DNA of 64,000 bases, taken from the NCBI GenBank assembly GCA_012295275.1, contig CM022666.1:11381077-11445076 (forward strand), given 5' to 3'. Each line of letters begins with the position of its first letter. The stretch's first letter is position 1. The notes beneath the pieces are model-generated. The model searched no databases. It was not told the DNA's origin and worked only from the letters and a program-made list of their open reading frames with translations. The translations under genes were made by a program, and so were the position numbers. The DNA comes from Chrysomallon squamiferum (lineage: Eukaryota; Mollusca; Gastropoda; Neomphalida; Peltospiridae). Shown one piece after another: positions 23,001 to 34,470 of the stretch.

Positions 23001-26000
23001 TTCATTTCTTTTTCATTATGGTATACTAGTTCACAAAAAAGATAAAAAATAAAATAATTAAATAAAAATAATTACCCCCCCCCACAAAACAAAAAAAAAA
23101 CATTTCTCCTTCCTTATGCTTTCAACTATGTTTTCATTTTATTTCAGGGAACACCATCAGTAATTTAATTATGATCATCCCATCCATAATTGGAGCTGGT
23201 CTTGCTTATAAAGAGAATCTAGAATTCTGCATCATAGGATCATACTTAGGCCTATTGGGTATATAACCCTAGAAAACTAATTTAGTTTTATAAGATGAGC
23301 AGATATCTATTTGAAAAAAATCTACAAGATGTTAACGTTCTTTTTCATCATTTTGTTTTGTGATTAGAATAACATAGTAATAACATAGTAATGGTTATTG
23401 GCTGAAATCATTAAAACTTCCTTAATGTCCCATAATTTGTTATTTTAACTGTTCATTCAATTGCATAATTGACATTCTTAAATTATATTGAATTAACTAA
23501 AGAAGATGTAAAACAAAAGGTATTGGACATTTCATTTGAATTTCTCAAAACAGTGTAAATACTACAGTTATGAGATACTTAGATGATGCTGATAGGATTG
23601 CTATTCAACTTGTAAACAGAAAAAAGAGAAATAGAAGAAAATACTAACAGATGGCATGTGGTCTTTGCTAAGATGTTTTGGAGACAGAAAACAACTGTGC
23701 ACCAACTATAACTTGTTAAACTGGTCTGTAATGGAAACATCATAATTGCCTTGGGGAAAACTTTGGTGTCTAACCCCAAATTTTAAAATGTTTAATTTGT
23801 TGCAATAATAAGCCATGATAACCATGAGACTGTTTATAACTTTCTTACTTTTGAAATTAATTGATAAACAATATGAACGATACTATTTAAATGAACCCCT
23901 GCAGTATTTCAGCTAATTAGTCTTTAGCAGTGAGAACACTTGCCATTTGTATAGCCTGTCACTGAAAGAGCCAGCATGTCAGTTGTTTAGCCACATCCTT
24001 TCTATAGTCAAACAGATTAGAGATTTAAATATTTAAGCACCAATTCCTTCTCTTGTACTAATAGATCCAGTTATTGTTTGTTATAAATAAAGTAATATTG
24101 TTTCTCTTAAAAGTTTGAGATAATATATTGTTATGAATAATTTAAAAGTGAAGAATTGTATGTCCTCTGTTTTTTGATGAATGTCTCTGATTTTAGCAGT
24201 TGGAATTGGTTCATGGATCTTCCACATGACTTTGTTGTATGAAGGTCAGGTGAGATGCATTTGTTTCTGCAGCACATTTGCTGTGCATTCTTTACAAACC
24301 CAGGTAGTATAAATTAAAATTATTAGTTGTCAGTCCATCAAGTGCTGACAATTTGTCAGTGTCTACATTTCATCATGAGCATGCAGACATAGCTACACTG
24401 TTCAACTACACATGTTGATAAACTGAGTATAAATTAGTCACGTTCTTATGAACATACACTGAGGGCAGGCTGAAATTATTGCATATTCCATGTATCTGAC
24501 ACCAACATGACACAAATCATGCTAACACAATTCTTACATTCTGAATCCATCAAAATCAAAACATACCAACAGTCCTTACCAGTGCCAGTATTGATGCAAA
24601 ATGTAATTGTGGTCCAGGTAGCAGTTTTTTTTTATATTGTTTCTGTTTTGTCTATGAAATGAGTGGCCTTAACGTAGTAAACCTATGTGAATGTTCAGTT
24701 CCCATCATGCCTTGATGAAATCCTGAACATGACTGGGTATGGAAAAATGATGGCGTATGGATTAAAAGGTACTGTGCAAGTGCACCAAAGAAGAAGAAAA
24801 ATCCACATCTCTTTGTTTTTGTTGTAACTCTTGGGACATATTTTCAAGGAATGAAACTTTTTGATCTTCAGTTTTAATCTGTTTAAATATGTATGTAATT
24901 GATATTATTTGGTATAATAAAAAATATATGAGTTAACAAGATGAACATTCTAATAAAAATCACCAAAATGACAAAAACTCAGGAAAATAATAAACTAATT
25001 TTTAATATTTCTTAATATAAATCATAATAGACACTACAGATTTACATAATAGAAATTGTATTACATACTGAACTTCAAAATTAACAAAAAGTTTGTATTT
25101 AAATTTAAATATAAAATAAATTTATTAAACCTGCATAAACCAAACAAATAAATAAATAAACAATAATAAAAAATATATGTTTTTAGAGGTTAATTCATAT
25201 TAAAGATAATTAATAGCATATTTTGTCTTCAGTGCAATATAATATAACCAAAATTGTATTATAATACAGAAATATAAAAGCCTTATCATATCAGAGATTG
25301 CACTTAGAAATGTTTTATAATCATGCTCCTGAAGGTTTCATCGGAGCATATGAATGGTCAACTGCTTCGCAATATCCATGCCTCAGTTGTTGAAAAATTG
25401 GGTAACACTATATGCTTGTTAACAGTGTCAGGTGCCATTGCAAATCATAGCAATATTGTGATGTTTATGGATTCATTAATTGCTATTTCATGTTTGATCT
25501 AGGATCTTTCTTGTTAGTTTTGGTTCATTGTTTTGTCAATGTCAGCTACATGGAATCTCAGCCTTAGCATTGGAAGTGATTTTTCATTACATTACAGGGA
25601 GAAACTGTATTAAAGAGGAGTGATAAATTTATTATCAGTAAACGTTATAAGCAAACATATGATGAGCAACTCTTAAATAATATATTTTATATAATACAAA
25701 TTAAAAAAAATAATAATAATATGACAACAAAAGAAATAGTTTTAGACTTGGCTCAAAGGATATATCATGCTGCAATAATCAACCTAACAATGTTTTTTGC
25801 AAACAAAATTGTTCAGAACAAAATAACAAATATCACAGTTTGAATTACAATTTATCTATTTTTTATTTCGTAGTCATATATTTAATTTTAAATCATTTCA
25901 AAATTTATTTTAAACATTCCTTATTTCAGCTTTTAGATGAACTGCCAATGATTTGGGGTGCCTCCTTCATCGTGTATTCATAGTGAGTATTAATATTGAA

Positions 26001-29000
26001 TTACAGTTAAATTCATATGTAAGTATTTTATTTTTGTTTTTGTCTTCTAGTTTAATTTTCATTGTACAAGTTTCACAAAGCAACAGTTGCAAATATTAAT
26101 TATTTTAATATTAACTCGGATGTTAGCTAAAAAGCAAATCACCTCAGTTCCAAAAGTAAAATCTGATTAGCATTTTTATTTTCTGGGCGAGTATAATTAT
26201 ATGTTTGTTTTTTAATATATGTGGGGTACCATTTTCAGCAAAGCCAAAATTCCAGATGGAATTACAGAATTTCAAATCATAAGAGAATTTGTCTTGTTTT
26301 TTTCATTTGTCATATTACAGATTTATTTATTTATTTATACGTTGTTGTTCTATTTAATTGATAATTTGAATCATTTACTCATTTATGAACATTGTTCTTC
26401 TTCATTGTTTTCAACAATTAGCTCATTTCACTTTTGTTTGGTTTGCTAGTCCTTGAGGACATATGGATTACACAGAAGAAAGAGTACATATATACCTTGT
26501 ATGCACTTCAACCACCTTTTCACTGAATTGAAATCAGAAAAAAAAAAAACATTTCAGTTTTTAATATTAGGCCTGCTGGAAGAAAATAAAGAGCATGAAA
26601 TAAACTGTCTTAATGTCTTGTATTTCAAAAAAAAAAAAAATTAAAATCACACTTTAGCGACTCAGTATGTATAATAGATGTCATGTATCTTAATTCACTC
26701 CACTGAAAATGTGTAGTAGTTCAGAAGTCTGACCTGACTGTTTCTGAAGATAGCAATTTTTGTTCCTTAAACAGAAAACACATTTTTTGAGCAGAATTTG
26801 CAATTTTCATCAACGGAAAATCAATATACCAACATATATTTAAAAATTAAAAGCATGTGAAAAGACTTCATCACAGACTGAGGAAATACAACATATTTTT
26901 CTGTCATTTGTGAATTGAGTAAAAAAATTTTTTTTTAAATTACACTTTTTGTTAGGTTTTCAGTAACACTTTAAAGTTAAAAGAACAATGTATGTATCTT
27001 TATACCCATGAACTTGCACAGTCAGACTGTTGTTTGTTTTCAGTGCCACACTGTCGAGTCCCCCGCATAGCTCTCACAAGTCTCTGCAGATTGGCCTGTT
27101 CATCTACTGTAATGCTGTCACCCTGGTCAGTCGTCACCTGTCTGTTATGTTCACTTTACAATCACTTTAACAAATAACAAATAAATATACCAAAGTTTTG
27201 ATTATTTAATATTTATTTTCAACCATCATTTTTAGATAAAATAATGTTCAGTGATTATTTACTTACTGCTGTATTGAAAGCTTTCACATGGAAGAATACT
27301 GATTTTCATTTCCTGTTAGCAACATACTTGCATATTTCCTAATAATAAATATTTTCTATAACATATATACTTTATCAAGATTATTTGTTTAAAATATATA
27401 TATATATTTATATATGTATGTATGCATACACAAAAACACACACACGCATATGTATATATTCAATGAATCTAAATAGTTTTTGTTTTTAAAGTGCATTACT
27501 TCAAGAACAAGGTATTTGTTTTTATCTTTCAGATATATTTAGCCAATAAAAATCCAGTGTTCCATCAGGTTTGTAAATTTTATTTTTCTAAACATTTACT
27601 TTTTTGTATACAAATGGCACCTAAATGACTTTTCCCTACCTTTATTATTTGTTTAACCCCCCCAAAAAATAACCTAAACATTTCTAATTCATAAAAATAA
27701 AATAAAAGAAATAATCAATATTCCTCAGAATTTCTGTTATGCATTCACCGTAATGCCTTTATCCACTATAATAAATAATAAAATAGTTCTCAGTCTTTTT
27801 TTAACCTTAATAAAATATATGTTGAACTAGTTTTAATACAAGGGTTACATATTTCGCCTTGAGAACTAACATAGAGTAGTTTCAATTTAAGCTGGAAAAT
27901 GAATCCATTTGTTATTTATGTTTCTTTCTTATCTGTTTAGAAAATGAATTATGTATTTTCCTAGTAAAGTATGTTTATATTAGATTTGAAGTGCTGATAC
28001 TGAACAGTTGTTTCAAGAGTTATTTATTCTATTTTATTTTACAGGTGGCTTATGCTATAATGGTGTTTGCAATTCTTGTTTTTGGAATTGCTACTATAAT
28101 GTAAGTTGAAGGTTTATTTATAATTTTATAATGACAGACTCATATAGATAGCACTGTTATAATAATCTATGAATCTGAAATTTTCATGTTATGGCTGTGT
28201 GAATTTTTTATTCTGATCATACACTGTTAATGAAATATTTTGTTTGACACATTCAAAAATTTATTTAAATATAGTTATAATGTGTCATTTAGAATTGACA
28301 CATTGAATATTTCCCCATTCTATCGAGACTATGGTGTATGACGTTCTGCAGCTGCCAGTAGAAAATTGCACTTTATAGAGGGATTCATTTCAAGCATCAT
28401 GTGACAATATGCTCTAGAGTCTAATGATCTTGTTGAAGTATTGACAGTGTTGGCAGTTATTATAAAATGCATTAATATTTTTAATAAGAAGTCCCAATTC
28501 TGTAATTAAAAAAAAATATATATAATAGGCATAAAGCAGTACTTCATTTATTGGTTTCCTTTGATGTTTATAAATTCATTTTTAAAATATTTTAGAATTT
28601 CTTGAATTTCTTCCATTTTTCTCTTGATTATGTTAAAATTTAACTTTTTTCATATGTTTCAGACATAATGAAAATAACTTGCTACTCTACGTGTCATCTG
28701 GAGTTGTATACTTCCTGGGATTTTTTCTCTGGAATATAGATAATAAATTTTGTGGCTATCTTAGGTAACTTTGAGAAATTACACAACTTTTTTTCTGTGA
28801 ATGAACAGATTTGTTATTAAGGAGTAATTTAAGAGATTGCAAAAAATAGAGAAATGATTTTTAAAAATAATAATAGTCTCTAAGTTGTGCCTCTGTTAAA
28901 AAAAGCCTGAAAATGTAAAATTCTAATATGTGAAAACAAAATGTTTCTATTTAGTTATATTAAATTATTTAGCATTTTCCAGTTAAAACAGTATAAAGAA

Positions 29001-29932
29001 TTGTTTATTGCAGATACTTGCGACACGAAGTAGTACTTGGGCCACTTGCTCCAGTGACAGAATTACATGCTTGGTGGCATATATTTGCTGGTTTCGGCAC
29101 TTACCTCTCTCTGTTGTTTCTGTAAGCTTATTAATACAGTTTCATATATGATTTAATAGTTTGTTCAGATATAAATGCTGTTCCTGTGTGAAAAATTGCT
29201 CTTATCAGACATCACAATTTGTGAGCATCAAAAGAAAATAATGAATTGGAAATGATCTGTGATATAATATGAGAATGTTTTTTGTTTTTTTTCAATATCA
29301 AAAATGTTTATACTAATTAATGACGTAATAAACATCAGGTCAGTTTTTTTTTGAATACACTGAACTAAGAAAAGCACATACATTTTCTAAAGTTCTTTTT
29401 TCAAAAAGGTGCTTTCATTTGTTGCTATGAAAATGCATATAACATTAAATACAAATATGGAGCACTTTCTTTTATATGACCAGTTCACATTAAAATAATT
29501 TTAACTTGTTTTTATTTCAGAACACATACAAGGTATTTGTTTCTGAGGAGAGAACCAAAGATAAAGGTAGTTAAGTGATTTTTATACTGGAATTTGGAAA
29601 AATTGTTTTTGTATGAAAAGATAATAAAACAAAAAGAGGATTTTAAAAACTGAATAAACTTTTAAAATATTATTACTCCCATTGTTTGACAAATTTTATG
29701 AAAATGTTAAATAATTTCAGGTAACATTTAGGGTGTTCTTTATTTACTTTTCTATATCTTTCTTTTTTTGTTTCTTTATTTTTTGTTATTTGTTTATTGT
29801 GTGTTGCTTTTTATTACTTTTTTCTTTCCATTTTTTTTTTTAATAAAGACATTGAAAATTTAGAAGTTTTATTTTTCATTTCAGTTCTTCTGGCACTTCT
29901 ATCCATATGTGACAGTCACAAAACATGACTGA
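14066..29932 (+). CDS. ACER3: Alkaline ceramidase 3 (alkaline phytoceramidase)
   Basis: This multi-pass ER/Golgi zinc hydrolase of the CREST superfamily cleaves ceramide or phytoceramide to a sphingoid base and fatty acid. Exons: 14066-14159, 23148-23258, 24197-24249, 25930-25982, 27044-27125, 27533-27568, 28045-28100, 28663-28764, 29014-29121, 29521-29566, 29885-29932. All junctions are GT/AG and phases agree, giving 262 residues (human has 267). Visible signatures are LDWCEENY at the N-terminus (calcium-binding segment), [20 protein letters not shown] with Ser74, His78 and Asp89, and HAWWH with His214 and His218. These match the human catalytic and zinc residues with a constant offset of three. 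Hydrophobic segments between them fit seven membrane helices. Intron 1 is 9 kb. The gene looks intact, and no unusual regulation is visible. Confidence 0.95.
15513..15719 (-). other. Unrecognised 68-codon antisense ORF in ACER3 intron 1
   Basis: This ORF has a more protein-like composition than the surrounding AT-rich frames, with segments [15 protein letters not shown] and [21 protein letters not shown] recognise no family, and an in-frame stop lies shortly upstream of its ATG. It could be a fragment of another transposon ORF or chance. Confidence 0.15.
19490..20900 (+). mobile_element. Dead DNA-transposon-type ORF in ACER3 intron 1
   Basis: Conceptual translation in broken frames gives [10 protein letters not shown] followed, after a stop, by [15 protein letters not shown] near 19500-19575. 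Further on come [21 protein letters not shown] and [10 protein letters not shown] near 20260-20390. An Arg/Lys-rich NPKERQ..RKDP..Y start and a later GATSQFK...SHGKG motif are, as I remember, typical of multi-copy transposon-like proteins in invertebrate genomes whose superfamily I cannot name. Many stops and frame changes show it is inactive. I did not find the terminal repeats, so the limits are approximate. Confidence 0.45.
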
Positions 29933-30017
29933 AATCTGCTGAGCAGAGTGTTAATTCCAAATCAAATCTCTGATATTTATTTGAGTGAACAACAGTTTCA
30001 TCTTATTATATTTTTGA

Positions 30018-30023
30018 AATAAA
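30018..30023 (+). terminator. ACER3 polyadenylation signal AATAAA
   Basis: A canonical hexamer 86 bases after the ACER3 stop codon, followed by T-rich sequence. Confidence 0.6.
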
Positions 30024-31399
30024 GTTTCGAAATTTTTTACAATTTTGTACAAGCTTATTTGTTTCAAATAAGATGTTCTTAACATGAAAATAAAATTGAA
30101 CAAGACTTGTTTTGTTTGGTTTGAACAACATTATAATTTAGAAAGACAGAAATACAGTTATTAATTAACTGATTCAACTAAATAAAAAAATACATTTCCT
30201 TTTTATCATATTTGATGGAAGTAGCTGCCAAATTGCCAATATAACTGCCCTTTTAAAAAAATGTTTTGATAATAATTTAAATTTTGAGAAAGTAAGTTTT
30301 TGTTTGTAAACTTCATCAGTAAGTAAAGTGATGTATTATAAGAAATAATTTTGTATTCGATAATAACAAGTCTTTTCATTTAAAAATAATATTAAAAAAG
30401 TATGTTATTTCTGTGATATTATTATTATTATTATTATTATTATTATCATTATTATTATTATTATTATTTTTTTTATTTTATTTTATTTTATTATTATTTT
30501 TTTTTTTTTATAAATGATGTATTTTTTAAACCAGATGCAATCATATAAATGTTAAAAATGTTAACATCACAGGGTATTGTTTAGTTTTAAGCTTGTACGA
30601 AATATCAAAAATCTCTTATAAAGACAATATAATTGTCTAAATATTCGTTCCAGTCTTGTAGAAAAATCCACAGAAAATACAAGCTTTTGGTACAATGTTT
30701 GATGCCTGTGCTAATGTTTGAAACCAGCCATCTGAATACCATGTTTCCCATGAACAAAGATGTTTTTAATATCAGGGAAAGGAAATATCCTTGACACTCA
30801 TAGTCCATCTCACTGAGAAATGTCAGGAACTTGGTTCCACTTCATGTTCCTCCTTAACTAAATGACTATCTATTATAAAAAAACAAAAGTTTGCAATGCC
30901 AACTCTGAATGAAGCAGAATAATAATTCTGACAATGTGATTTATGACACTAGGCACACCTCTCACGTTTTTCTTTCTCTTAAAAATCTAAGCAGAGTTAA
31001 ATCTAATATTCCTTTTTCCCTTTACAATTTTGGTTCTTGGTTCAGTAAAATGAACATGTTGGACTGTAGAATATCTAATTCTGAAAATTTTTAAATGTAT
31101 ATAAATAGTGGTAAATAAATAAAATATATAGCAGTACCTTTTAAAATAAAACAAAAAAAATTAAATTAAATTTCATTTGGTAAATTTAATGAATCTTTCA
31201 TCCTTAAGTCCTTTGCAATAAAAAACCTGCAAACAATCCTTGATGAAACTGTTCACCTGGAGTGGATAAGTGCATTATGGCAGAAATAATGCAAGTTTCA
31301 CAGTCAAATGTTGGATGTTTTATCAATGATGCTGTAGTGCTGTAAGTGTAAAAGTGCCTGCAGTGGTGGATTCCTCCAGCATACATGCTAATGCAATGT

Positions 31400-32060
31400 T
31401 CTGTTGGGTTTAAATCTGGTTAACAGACAGGCATATGTGGACAATGTTGTGCTGCAGATAATCCTAACACATGTTTCATGTTATCTGGTATTGTCGTTCT
31501 GCAACATTCGACCACTGGCATTCATATTTAGAATGTTGTCTTATCTCAGTAGCTGATGCCATCACTAAACCTGCTACATGCACAACAGCCATCCAACCCA
31601 TGATAGATTCCTGCTGACCCTGTAACACTGGCACCACCAAAACTCAAATTGTTGCACAGTTTGGAGCATAATGCGCCCCTTGATGTCTGTAGATGTGTGA
31701 ATCCATCAGCATCTGAGAAGAGAAAGCAAGCCCCATCTGAGAAACAAACAGTCCTCCATCTTGCAGGTGTCCATCTCACCCTCTGTTGGCACGTCTGCAG
31801 ATACTCCACTAAGTGACTGGGTCAAATATTATGTCTTCCAGAGACAATCCCAGACTCCCTCAAACTGTCTGGTCAAACATATTGAATACTCAAGGACAGT
31901 GAGTGTTGCTGTGATTGCTGCTGTTGTTAAATTTTGAAGATGTATTGATTTTGAGTGTTGGTGGTTCTTTGGGCTGTCACTAACACTGAATGGTGTTGTA
32001 CTGTACACCAGATTGCCAGTGTCTGCCAGTGGTGTTACTGCATCATTCTGACATGAGCTT
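31400..32060 (-). mobile_element. Tc1/mariner transposase relic
   Basis: The minus-strand translation of 31546-31809 reads RVRWTPARWRTVCFSDGACF and then a diverged SFGGASV segment. This lines up with the Tc1 transposase stretch around W..W..VLFSDESRF and FGGGSVMVW. The first catalytic Asp (FSD) survives, but the following residues are altered and frames are broken on both sides. Low-AT flanks up to about 32060 on the N-terminal side and down to about 31400 on the C-terminal side probably belong to it. I could not find inverted repeats or a TA duplication. Confidence 0.6.
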
Positions 32061-32109
32061 CACTCTTCTGATTTTTGCTTAATTACAGTTGAATAATTTA
32101 AAGAAATCA

Positions 32110-32110
<1 letters not shown>

Positions 32111-32169
<59 letters not shown>
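32111..32169. repeat. (AAT)n microsatellite
   Basis: About 19 perfect AAT units. Confidence 0.95.
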
Positions 32170-34410
32170 TTTGAGTTGAATTTTTTTGCATTTCATTTAA
32201 TAATAAAATAATACAAAGTAAAGCTTATTTTAATATCAAAATATTGTTTTGTTTTCCAACTGTATTCAGAAGTACTTGTTAAATGAAAGGTGAATGTAAT
32301 AGTATGCCTTACTCATAATTACAGTAAGGATTCGATGAATTGCATTGAGTTTCCACTTTCATTATTGTTACATTAAATAATTAAAAGAAATAACATAGAA
32401 GTATCTAGTATTAAAGACAACTAATATTCGCTGAATTATGAATTGTAATGCCTCATCTAGTACATTACTGGATATCATTTATTTTTAAGAGACTTGGACA
32501 ACAGGATAAAACCAAACCTTACTGATCATGCAAATTTTAATTTATGTAAATTTTCCATATAACATCAACATAAAACTTTATTGTTTAGAAAAGGTTAGGT
32601 AAACAAATGAAGACAAGTGACTTAATAGATTATTAATATAACATGACTAACTCCCTCATTTGACCTTACCTTTTTCTCAGAAAACCACATTGCTAATTTA
32701 TATGGTCTAAAGACTGAGAAAAATATGTGGATCATTCATTTCCAGTATGGATACAGGAGACATTTTTGCCAATTCTTTTTCCTTTCTATAAAAAATGATA
32801 TTTGTAATAAAATAAATCTTACATTTAAAATTATCTTGAAGTTGCTGTTGGTACTCCTTTTCTAAAACTCACAAATACAAAATTATGCATATACCCATTA
32901 ATAAAATATGTTTACAAAATACATAATTGGCTAAAATTAATCTTTAGTATGTATTTTCACAATAAATACATTAAAATGATGCATATCTCAGTTTAAAATG
33001 GCTTCTTTGGGCAGGTTGAGACTTGAGATGATTTTTCAATAATTTGGACATTTCCTCAGGAGAAGACGTAGGCTTATTTGTAGAAGTGGTCAAATTTTAT
33101 CTGCATTATTAAAATAAATTCATATTAAATTAAATTACACAGAATCTTCAGATATCAACAAGTATTTATTGTAATGAAAAGAAGATCAAAATAGCCAATG
33201 TACCTGAAAAACTTCACATGTTTTGGCTTCTCAGATATCTGCAACATCTGGAGTCACTATTGGAAGAGTGAAGCTAATAGTAGTATTTAAAATTAATAAT
33301 ATAATGAATCCCAGAAGTCTAGACCAGTTTATTATATTTTATTTTTAAAGTTATTTTAATAATAATTAATATATATTTTTAAGTTTTGGCATCTTGTTCA
33401 TCGTATGTAAAAAAAAAAAAAAAAAAAAATTAAAAAGTCAAATAAAAAAGACAGCAAAAAAAAAATTAAAATTTTGAAACTGAAGTAATATATATGTATT
33501 ATGTATCTAATACAGTTTTCTGAAAAGTTTTGAATATGCCAGTCAGTTAATTGATTTGCTTTTTTTCCCAAAATATAAATGGTCGTCAATAGAAGAGTAC
33601 TATAGTAAATATGACAAAATGTTTTAAATTTATGTATTTGTCTCTGTGTTTGTGTGCACTGTGCATATGCATGCATTTCAACAATGAGAAATGATTTAAC
33701 AAGACCTATTCTGCAATTGTATTGGGTTCAGTTAACTTGACTGTCGTGCAATTTACAAATCATTAGGACTTGAAATTCAAGACATGCATGTATAATAATT
33801 AATATGTTAGGAAAAATTCCAACATTTTTCCTTCTGCTTCATTGATATATTAAATCAGTAATAACCACAATCCAAAAACCAGTGGAATGAATGTTGAGTA
33901 TGTGTCTAGAATATTTTAGTGTAATATATTCTTTAGGTGGCTAAACAAAAATTAAAGCTAGTTCATTCATATTTCTGTCAGTTTCTGATTTTTAGTATAT
34001 TGAACATTTTGAGTGGGATAGCATTATGCTATATCTACAGAACTGTAACTGTGATGTATGTTTTACTTCTACTTTTTTTTTTTTTTTTTTTTTTACTTTC
34101 CTTTATTATTATTATTATTATTATTTTTTTTTCTGACGTAGGCAGTAAGGATTCACTCAAGGTTGTTTGCCAAGAGTCGAAATTGAACGGAAATTTCAAT
34201 GACGTCATAATAATAAAAGCGCCTTAGAAACAAGAAGGAGCAGCGAAATTATAATAGTTTCACTTTTCTTGTCATATTTCAGATCTATTAACATCCGATA
34301 TATTTTCGATGTTTTATTTTACATCTTGTATATTGATGATGTTTATTTGTTATTTTCAGGTGGATTTTAACCTATTAAATACTTTAAAAGAATTTTGATT
34401 TATGTTCCTA

Positions 34411-34440
34411 ACCGGAACCGCTTTTACATAACTTCCGGTT
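34411..34440. promoter_or_regulatory. Paired inverted ETS-type sites before RNF168
   Basis: ACCGGAA at 34411-34417 and ACTTCCGG at 34431-34438 form two oppositely oriented CCGGAA words 31-60 bp before the RNF168 ATG. ETS-family (GABP/ELK) sites of this form are common in promoters of housekeeping genes. The surrounding sequence is locally richer in G+C. Function is inferred from position. Confidence 0.45.
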
Positions 34441-34470
34441 GGAAAACCTGGCCGTCAAAATAAAATAACA

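Larger units (their letters stand above)
29933..34470. other. Spacer between ACER3 and RNF168
   Basis: Contains the ACER3 3' end, an (ATT)n tract at 30419-30470 followed by T-rich sequence to about 30510, a Tc1-like relic at 31400-32060, an (AAT)n tract at 32111-32169, an A-run at 33410-33429 and a T-run at 34072-34094. Short minus-strand open stretches near 32990-33250 were examined and not accepted as a gene. The last 60 bp hold RNF168 promoter elements. Confidence 0.7.

Noticed and set aside
32985-33250. Possible small minus-strand gene, with open stretches reading PTSSPEEMSKLLKNHLKSQP and ISEKPKHVKFF
   Set aside because: No acceptor gives the matching phase: the AG nearest to the first stretch leads directly into TAA, and the two stretches cannot be joined in frame. 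No family was recognised.
34130-34220. Minus-strand ATG with about 30 open codons (MTSLKFPFNFDSW) upstream of RNF168
   Set aside because: Runs into an (AAT)n tract and finds no supported downstream exon; probably chance in promoter DNA.
33937-34227. 96-codon ORF with long hydrophobic Phe/Leu/Ile runs
   Set aside because: Poly-T and ATT tracts read as codons mimic a membrane protein; not a gene.
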